In this document: positions 56,071 through 64,000 of the stretch, one piece after another
Layout: every line of letters begins with the position of its first letter
How positions within the stretch are numbered: position 1 is the first letter of the stretch
NCBI RefSeq assembly: GCF_030253575.1
Contig: NC_080569.1
Span: 10,299,001-10,363,000, forward strand
From: Rhododendron vialii
Taxonomy: Eukaryota > Streptophyta > Magnoliopsida > Ericales > Ericaceae
Direction of reading: 5' to 3'
DNA: 64,000 nucleotides
Notes under the pieces: generated by a model
What the model saw: the letters and a program-made list of their open reading frames with translations, nothing else
The model's database searches: none
Told to the model about the DNA's origin: nothing
Translations under genes and position numbers: made by a program

Positions 56071-57469
56071 TAAATACAGTACTTCCTCTCCACGTCTCTC
56101 TTTCAATTAAACTCATGCACTCTCTCCTCCCTCTCAGGCTTTTTTCCCCGGCCCAAAAACCACCAGATCACTCTTTGTCACTTTGTACAACACAAAAACA
56201 AAAACAAATAGTTTTGTTTGGTTGTTAGTTTAATTTTGGTAGTGGATAGAGAGAGAAATAGGGTAACCATCGAATCATCCTTCTTACCAATTATAATAAA
56301 CTTGGTTTTATTTACGGACGTGGATTAATTAAGGCCTGAGGTGATTCTAAAATCAATGATCGGTCATAGATTCTTACCTTTTAGATTTGGGTCGTGACAG
56401 TGCATGAGGAGAATGCTTTCTGCATATCCCGTCTTATCAGTCAGATCCGGGTCGGGTATACCCGAACCAAATGGCCCCGGGCAAGGCTACTCGGTTGCAC
56501 CGAAGAGTGACCCAAACCGTTATGTTCGAGTAGAATCCTCACTGGACGGTCTAGGTTTCCTCGGGCGTGCCCGCCTAGTCGGGCTTAGCGGTTCACATCG
56601 AACGAGCTCCAAGTTGAACGTGAATTTGAAAGTAAAAAGTCCTCCTTGATTTGGAAAACTAGGAAATGAAACCCATATATTCCAATATATTAGAGTAATA
56701 TTTTACTTCAGGACTGGACATGCCATAGTCAAATAGTACTAAAATAGAAAGGACAAAAATTAACTAAATGGGCCGGAAAATAACTCCCTTCCCTCTTCTT
56801 CTTCTTCTAGTTTTTTTTTTTTTTTTTGGCTTTTGGAGATGAATTTATGGTACAATTGCAATGGAAATGGGGTGAAACTCCAGAGAAAATCTTTTTAACT
56901 GCAGAGAGCCAATAGCGACTGTCCAAAAATGTTTTAGTCGATCCGAATGTTAATAAAATTTCTCTGGAGAAGACGGTTGCAATTGATTGTTGATGTAATG
57001 AACTTGTTCACGGCTCCTCTAAAAACTCCAAACATGATATTGGGGAGTGGACAAATTCTGACACGTTCCTCTGTACCTAAATGTTTTGTTTCGGAATGAA
57101 GGTTTGCCCAGTGAGTACCCTCACCCAATTTCTTAATTTGACACGCGAAAGGTTAATGAGGGAACTAAAAAGTCTAAGGAGATGGGAGAGTCATGGGACC
57201 ATGGGATTTAATTTGTTTTCATATTGGCAATGACTTCAATTTTTTTTTTTGTTTTATCCGAATGACTTCAATTGCGTGGAACCCATTTCTGAGTGTTATA
57301 GGAGTACGAGCATTACAAGAGCTTGTCCAACGCTTTCAGCTTCTTTCTTTTTCACCCTCGAAATCAAAGCTATTTTTGGAGTTTTCTTTCCTCATAGCCA
57401 TAGGTGGTGTTTTAACCTTATAGTGGGTTCTTCAGCTCCACGCCTCCACCCAATACCTCCCAATACTTG

Positions 57470-57975
57470 TTTTTTGAACGGTAAATTTTTTTATTAATCT
57501 TGAAAATTAGACAAGACTAATAGGAGCAAGGAAACAATGTCCTATTCAGAAGAACTATCAGTCCAATCTAAGACCTAGACCAACAATTGGCAAGAAACCA
57601 ATCGAGGACACCCATATGAGCCAAAGACCACCTAAGGGCCGAGGCCCAAACACCCAAAGGGTCACAAAAACCCAAATCATTACAATTTAGCACAAAGAGG
57701 CCTAAAAATGCCCAAATCAAACGATAACGCACAACACAACCAATGGACCAAGCCCAGTCCAAATGGACCCGAAACCTAACCCAAACCCAAACCAGAACAC
57801 AGACATCACACGCCGCTGCCCACACCAGACCTCTGACCACCAAAACCAGGCGAACAACCACCGCCAAAAATCCCGCACAAGGCTGTGATCAAGACCACCA
57901 GATTCCATAGCCGATGACCAGCGCCGTCGCCCACCAAAACGGCCGGAGACCCGCAACATGCCACCAACACAGAAG
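57470..57975 (-). mobile_element. LINE-type 3' tail insertion
   Basis: A perfect 15-bp target duplication, acctcccaatacttg (57455-57469, 57976-57990), flanks the insert. On the minus strand it ends 'attaataaaaaaatttaccg' plus a short A run, typical of plant LINE 3' ends. The minus-strand reading is Trp/Val-rich (for example VCVLVWVWVRFRVHLDWAWS), which is low-complexity and not evidence for a protein. It is 5'-truncated, and no reverse transcriptase is present. Confidence 0.75.
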
Positions 57976-57990
57976 ACCTCCCAATACTTG

Positions 57991-59496
57991 CTTGTTAGTA
58001 ATCTAAGAAAGGCATGTTTGATTGCTGAATTAATTTTTTTTGGAAGAATTTAAAAATACAGGATTAGTGATGGGATAAAGGGAACATGTGAGTTTGAGTG
58101 TAGTAGTAAAAGATTAGTTGCACTGTGTTTGATTTAAGTGGGATAAATTATGGGATAAGGGGTGAAAAATTATTTAATTTTTGACCATTGGATGAAGAGG
58201 AAAATAATCCCATGATCTGGATTAGCTAATACCACCCACCCCCTCAGGTGGTATCGGATAGTCCCGTAAGTATGGTGTTAATTATGAGGCCAAATAATCT
58301 CCTCTAGTCCAGTCCTAACTTTAATTAGTCTCGTGGATCAAATTAAAGTGGGACTAGTTAATCCTGAAGAACATGTGGCCCGCCCCATATTTTCCCTGTA
58401 ACGTGAATAGATCGGATTGGAGGATTATAAACCCACCACCAATTAAACATGCATGACCATTGGACTAGAAGGTAACTTGTTAATTTATATATTATTTTTA
58501 AATTGTTTTTCAGAAGACTAGTCCCCCACAGCAAGTTATAAATTTTGAGTTTGTAACTTAGTTAGTACATGACCTTGAACTAGAAGCCCGAAACTTTAAT
58601 TTTTTTTACTCAGATGTAAGGAAAATAATTTTAAAGTACTATTGATTACTATTTGACGTTATCGAATCTCCTGTGAAAAATTTGATAAGTCGGTTTTTTT
58701 TTTTTCAATCTCATCATCGATCGGTGATTATGGTGATGAAATATATGAGAGAGCTACTGCACCTGAAGGCAAATTATAACTTCGTTATTATCATTGGACA
58801 CAGACCACTGGAGCTGCTTTTAGACAAGACATTTCCCAATGACTGTGTTGCTCTTGTTGCTAAAAAATAAAAGTGATAAATACAAGATTTTTTTCATTTT
58901 CATTTTCTTTTTGGTTCAGAAAAATAGAAGAGAGAGCCAACAATGCTGTACTACACATGCGGAAAAGTAGCTAATCAGGATTTGTTCTGAATAACAATTT
59001 TAAAACAGTGCTACGAAATTCAAAACCACAACAAATTTACCCAAAAATATTTAGGTCAGGAATGCTCAAAAAAATAGTAACATTTAGGGGTTACTAAAAA
59101 AAGTCGATTGGGCTCTTTGTTTTGTCCTTTGATCAAATTTTTTTTTGCATTTGTTCGTTTTATGTCAAATTTTCTTGGATTATTGGTTCATCTCGACGAA
59201 AGGTATCGAAAAAGTAAAAAATTATTACTTTTACCCAATTTTCTGAAAATTTCCAAGAATAAGCTCAAAAGCCAGCAAAAAAATCCAAAAAGCCAAGTGG
59301 CTTTTGTTTTTTTCTGGGAAACTGGCCCTAATGCATATTTGACCTTTGTCTTTGTATGGTGCAATTCACTAACATCGACATAAACTCTTAATGCATAAAT
59401 AGTCTTCTGGCATGCTTGATATATTTGAAAATGGACATCAACCAATGAAATGAAGCAACTACCAGGAAGTTTCTGAAAAGGAATATCTAGGAGACA
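57991..59496. other. Intergenic DNA
   Basis: No gene is supported. A possible MITE lies at 59109-59331 ('gggctctttgttttg' facing 'ctgggaaactggccc'), with the interior word 'ttcatctcgacgaaaggtat' shared with the element at 6805. A 65-codon open reading at 58673-58870 has no recognised relatives. Confidence 0.4.
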
Positions 59497-59509
59497 ACAT
59501 TGGATGGGC

Positions 59510-59805
59510 GCAGCTAAACCGCACGGGCACCAAGTTATCCCACACTTACCACAATGCCAATCAATGTGCCGACCATCTTGCTCGCTTGGGAGTTGAACAA
59601 AATGACGAGCTGATTATTCCAGTGACTATCCCCATCTCCCTAGGAGAGTTCTTGATAAGAGATAGCCTTCTTCTTAGGCAGGTTTTAGATTAGTGCTCTT
59701 TGACCTTATCTCAGTCTATTATGTTCTTTATTTTTGCTATGACTCTACTATGAAACTTGCTTTTTTAGTTAATTGAATTTTCGACGTAAAAAAAAAAAAA
59801 AAAAA
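59510..59805 (+). mobile_element. 5'-truncated LINE with poly(A) tail
   Basis: A 13-bp target duplication, acattggatgggc (59497-59509, 59806-59818), flanks the insert, which ends in about 18 A. The coding part reads LNRTGTKLSHTYHNANQCAD, then HLARLGVEQNDELIIPVTIP and LGEFLIRDSLLLRQVLD-stop, the RNase H C-terminus of plant L1 LINEs. The 3' UTR and the tail follow. The intact duplication and tail suggest a fairly young insertion. Confidence 0.9.
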
Positions 59806-60583
59806 ACATTGGATGGGCACTGATAACACATGAAGACATGGGTAAATTAAACTTTTGAAAATTCTCGTTTTTGACACACGTACGTCGAGCAAGGTGCGGA
59901 TGCGTTTGCAGGCATTGGTTAGTTGAGTGCGGGCGTGTCAGGACTTGTAGCGCCTAATTTCGGATGACGATTGCCGTGAATCGTGACTTCTAACTTGTCA
60001 GGCGATTGGGTGTGATTCAAAGGGTGATGATGATCACAAGGGGGTTCGTGGTTTGTCACACGGTTGTGGACTTAAAATTTTTCTAGTTGTATAGGAAATG
60101 AAACGTAAATCATAAACTTTATTACACCGGGATAATAAAATGGTACAAGAAAAGTAAAATTCAAACTATTTGAAGAAGCGAGTTCGAATGGGTTTGAATA
60201 CAAGGTACTCGATAATCTACTTTATTGAAAGTAGGAAAGTGTTTTGGAGCGCTCGGCTTTGATTGGTGTTGAATCTATTTTTCTTTTTTGATTCTGCTAT
60301 ATATAGGCAAGCAACAAGCTGGTTCAGGCCTGAATCCGAATTTCTGCTTGAACCACAGGCCGCCATGTGTCTCATGTTGCTCCTTCTTTTATGCATGCGA
60401 GATCATGGGTGGTTTTTGGCAGTTGAAATATCATAGGGTGATGTGGCAATTAACTCCTTACTTCTTCCTTCTGTGTGAGCTTGACGTGTGGCCAATTGAC
60501 GTAGTCAATTAGCCTTTGAATTGGAAGGAAGTAACTACCTCCTGGAAATAACAAAATTCCCTATAATTGTGGGCCTTACCTCC

Positions 60584-60795
60584 TGATCCACATGGGAAAA
60601 TGGCAGCCCAGGACGTGTTTTGATAATTAATACCCTCTAAGGACATGTTAAGAACAATTGTTAATGCTGAAAATGTCCTTGGCGGGTATTAATTATCAAA
60701 ACATATCCTTGGCCGTCATTTTCCCGATCCATAGAGAAAATGACGGCCCATAACGTGTTTTGATAATTAATATCCTCCAAAGACATGCTAAGAAC
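60584..60795. repeat. Hairpin plus direct copy of a 60-bp unit
   Basis: The unit 'cgtgttttgataattaatac' with flanks occurs at 60584-60650, inverted at 60670-60733, and again direct at 60737-60795. The first two form a hairpin with arms of about 65 bp and a 20-base loop. It lies in GC-balanced DNA (59870-60990) that may be an old LTR-type insertion, but no boundaries could be fixed. Confidence 0.7.
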
Positions 60796-60989
60796 TTATC
60801 AACCAATAATTAATATCCTCCATGGGCTGCGTTTGGTTATTGGGCCCAAACATAATATAAAATCCATGGCCCAATAAACTTATCAACCAATAATTACATA
60901 ATTTTGACCCAATTTAATTAAAGAATTAATTAAATCGCCATTCATTGCTAGCCGGATTCGTGGTGCAAAAAACGGGTACAAACAACTTC

Positions 60990-63043
60990 ACAAGCAGAAA
61001 TCACAACACAAGCACGTGAGAAGTCATGTTGCCCCTGGCTGGGCCCATTTCTTGTTTCACACATATCATTATCGCATTTTGAAATCTATTTGAATAATAT
61101 ATACTGTGTGATTTCGGAAAAATATCGTGCGATGCTATTTTGAGCAATGATGGAGGGATAATTATTGTTTTTTCTCAAAAATTGGTCAGTTTTCTCGGAC
61201 CTCTCGGAAGGACCGAGTCCCACAACTTGTGGACCTCGCCTTGGGCTCGTCGCTTGTGTCCGATTCGTGGACGGTGTCTGTGCACAATGAAATGAAGAGA
61301 ATGCTAACAGTTCCCTTAATACGGAGAAGGAAAATTCGGATGATCATTTGTTGGCTCCGCCAAGCTGTCTTGTCTTGTCCAAGCGAATAGGAATTAGTTT
61401 TCAGCCATACAATTATCAACTAACTGAATGAGACTTAACAAAGATTTGGCACCATATACATATATATGGTATGTTGTGTATGGTTCCATCAGCCCCCAAA
61501 ATTGACCCATCATGTAATGCACCACTGCCACTTGAGGGAAGTGATCAGTAGTGAGGGTTTAGACAGGGAAAGCCCGCAGGCCGGCCGCAACCTAGCTACG
61601 AGAAAGTCACGAATGTAGCAGAGTTAGCTAGGGAAATTATGTGAAACTTTTAGAACAGTTTTCTTGTTAGTACGTAGGAAGAGATTCCCACGACCCCCGG
61701 TCTATAGAATTGTTAAAAAATGAAATTTAGCCGGCATTATTACAATGAGACAAGATCATAGTGGCCGGACAACCCAATAGAGAGGTAATTCAACTGAATC
61801 GATCTGCTCATCTCGCTCACATATTTGATCATTCATACCCTCCCAGATTTGGCTTTTCCAGATAAAGATTAGGTTCATTAGTTTTATCCCTGAGGGACAA
61901 AGAATGCCCACTTGTGGCGCCGTGGTAATAGATTTTGTAGGTGAGTGAGTCGTTGACGCTTCCTGACTCTAGAGGCGCTTGTTACTTGGCGTGGTTTTTT
62001 GTGTGTGGAAATGATGGGACCAAGTCCATCAAGTGGGTAGTAGGGTCCGCCGAGTCCAACGAGCAGGGACACGAGGAAGAGGTCTTGGCCCTCCTCAATC
62101 CAGTCCCTTCTTAATGGGAGCATGAGCCTCTTTTACAGCCGATTGAGGTACAACATTCCGTTTTGCTTTAGTCGGCCTCAGGATAGAGGGGAACGGCCCT
62201 CTCATGTTGCGAGCATTTGGCGTTTCAGCCATTGCTGGTCCTGGGTTGGTCGTCAGCCCTTTCTTCTGATCATGGTCTGGCCTTGCGATGTTCCGGAAGC
62301 ATCTAATGATCACCTTCAAATCGCATTCAGACGGTCTGAGGAACCTGACTAGGCATTTGTCAATAGCTAGCTCCTTGCTAGCGGCTATTCCGCGGTTTTA
62401 TGTAGATAAGGTTCGTCGATGACGGATTCGCCTGGGGTTTCCACAATCTTTACGTTCTAGTAGTCTTGTAATCTATGGCTTTTCTCTTGAGATATTGCCA
62501 AGTAGCTTGTATCGATCGGCTGTGAGATGAAAATTATGATTATAAATCTCTGTAAATTTGATAGTACTTTTGATTATGTATTCATGAAATACGCGTTCGC
62601 ATTATGATAATTCACCGGTCCTTGTTGACTTTCAACGCTCTGTTAATCTGACCTTTTGACTTTTTGACTATGTTTGACCAATTGTTGAATATTGTGATTT
62701 TTGCATCCCACACACATAAAAAAAGTTCATGAGGTCTGCCCTAGGAGTACCAACCTTGTATGTGTCCCACGCTAGTATTGGCTCGCAGAAAATCTATAGA
62801 ATTGTTGGTTTAAATGTGTAATTTGCTTCTGTTTTATCCATACTTCCATAGGTATAGATGTAAGTTGCGTGTATGTATGAAAGAAAATTGATTTTAACAC
62901 TCCCATTCTTATCGTTCACACTCTTTTTTACCCTTTGTGTATGGGAAAGTGAACCTATGAAAGGGTAACAAAGTAAATTCATATGAATAAGGACAAAAAA
63001 AAAAAAAAAAAAGAGTGCGGATGATAAAAAAAAAATGGAAGTA
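60990..63043. other. Intergenic DNA, no gene seen
   Basis: GC-balanced stretches at 61180-61290 and 61880-62360 have short open readings on both strands, none with recognisable motifs. A (TA)n-like word lies at 61458-61470. Homopolymer A runs lie at 62994-63012. Confidence 0.4.
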
Positions 63044-63048
63044 AAAAT

Positions 63049-63422
63049 TGTTGGGTCGTGACCCCGACTCCGATTCCACACCCTCAAGCATAAGCACGCA
63101 AACAAATCAAACACAAATAAGAGATGCGAGGAAAAACTCCTTAATTGTATTAAACACAAATCAAATACAATTTACATGAAAAAACTTCACCGGCACGCCA
63201 CAACCCGGCTGCCATCACTCCGCTATCTCTCCCTCACTCCGGTGCTCTCCAACAATATCTCCGAGGAGCCCGGGAGGAGCCTCTCGCTCACACTCTCTCT
63301 CTGTTCTCACCTGTCTGCCTAGCACACACTCCCCACCGCCGAAAGGCAGTCCAAAAAAGGAGAACAAAACAAAGGGGTTTTATCCCCTACATCTCACCCA
63401 CTCCACTTGGGTGTACCCAACA
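63049..63422 (-). mobile_element. Short solo LTR
   Basis: The block is bounded by TGTTGGGT and ACCCAACA, flanked by the 5-bp duplication AAAAT (63044-63048, 63423-63427). At 374 bp it has the size of a Copia-type or TRIM LTR, and TGTTGGG ends are common in Copia. On the minus strand a TATA-like 'ggggataaaacccc' lies 40 bases in, which favours that orientation. No internal region is present. Confidence 0.7.
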
Positions 63423-63880
63423 AAAATCACTACCCTATATGAATCAATCGATTACGTAGGGTATCGGCAAGCTGATGACGTAATAGAATGTCAATGATAT
63501 CCCTCATCCATCTAATTTTCGAGTACGTGATGAATTCCCAACCACATGTGGAAAAAAAGAATGCCAACGGTTGTGTAAAACATAACACACAATCAATCTC
63601 TAGCCGTCTATTGCTGTAATAAATGGTCAGGATTCACTCAAATTCTTTTTCATAAAAGTTAAGACTTTTTCTTGGAAGAGTTTGTTTAAAATCTAAACCA
63701 TTCAAATACATCTGAATGATCAGAATTACGCACACAATCAACACAACGGTTATGCAAATAGCATTTTTAAAACAAGTATTAGCTAGCTGTTCACAGCTTA
63801 ACGCTGACACCACTTGTTTGGAACTACTCCAGCTAGTTACCATTGCCAAGCAGTACTGATTGCATAAATAAGCCACTTGC

Positions 63881-63890
63881 GCTATAAAAC
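63881..63890 (+). promoter_or_regulatory. Possible TATA box of a gene beyond the right edge
   Basis: The sequence gcTATAAAAC is followed, 20-60 bases on, by A/G-rich leader-like sequence ('agaagaagaacaagtatgca'). No coding frame is visible in the remaining 100 bases, so this is only a suggestion. Confidence 0.25.
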
Positions 63891-64000
63891 AAATGGGGTT
63901 GCATTTTCAGAAGAAGAACAAGTATGCATAGAAAGGTTCGCTACGCAGGAGAGATGATGCTATCGGCTCCCCATGGCTGTCGGTTATCTGATTTGGGTGG

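Larger units (their letters stand above)
54785..57454. other. Intergenic DNA with MITEs
   Basis: The stretch holds the two MITEs listed at 55207 and 55804, a CT microsatellite at 55772-55802, and a GC-richer stretch at 56400-56650 with an 81-codon open reading of no known family. No gene is supported. Confidence 0.45.

Noticed and set aside
57568-57959. Trp-rich membrane-like protein on the minus strand
   Set aside because: It lies wholly inside an insertion with a target duplication and is low-complexity TGG repeat translation.
59870-60985. A complete LTR from 'tgacacacg' to 'gggtaca'
   Set aside because: No matching target duplication could be found at any reasonable boundary.

Overview
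The window looks like nuclear DNA of a flowering plant, most likely a eudicot. It holds spliced genes with GT-AG introns and plant-specific families: an RBR E3 ligase fused to an RNase H-like domain, a vicilin-like cupin, a PPR protein and a chalcone synthase exon. A U6 snRNA gene carries the plant upstream sequence element. Long AT-rich intergenic DNA is packed with MITEs, Helitrons, LINE tails and solo LTRs. All exon joins were read by eye from splice signals and protein continuity; there is no transcript support.

Layout. Positions 1-7500 are almost all mobile DNA: a chalcone synthase exon-1 fragment (178-363), a Helitron (699-2105), and a fold-back element with TGG/CCA-rich arms (2140-6462) that hosts a CACTA insertion and a 1.87-kb solo LTR. 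Positions 7509-20480 are a tandem segmental duplication. Each unit has a three-exon RBR ubiquitin-ligase gene followed by U6. Unit A (7509-12550) keeps an apparently good U6 gene, but its RBR gene has lost the exon-2 splice donor. Unit B (15197-20436) keeps an open RBR gene, but its U6 is decayed and its second intron gained a LINE tail.

Positions 21685-29252 hold the five-exon gene for mitochondrial ATP synthase subunit d. Its 5.1-kb first intron contains a Helitron, another Helitron end and a duplicated MITE. Positions 32843-37724 hold a six-exon alpha/beta hydrolase gene. A small two-segment membrane protein follows on the minus strand (38429-38818). A five-exon vicilin-like cupin gene (39732-43790) has RY and ACGT motifs upstream, as in seed-protein promoters, and a perfectly duplicated 3' splice site before its last exon. 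A PPR gene, apparently intronless in its coding part, lies at 46526-47881.

From 47.9 kb to the end genes are sparse. One possible 69-residue basic protein (54575-54784) sits among Stowaway-like MITEs, hAT remnants, two LINE-type insertions with clear target-site duplications, and a 374-bp solo LTR (63049-63422). The genes are unrelated housekeeping, storage and regulatory loci; nothing points to a joint pathway. The main interest lies in the opposite fates of the RBR-U6 duplicates, a local Helitron family with recognisable ends, and repeat structures that sit directly on splice or start sites.
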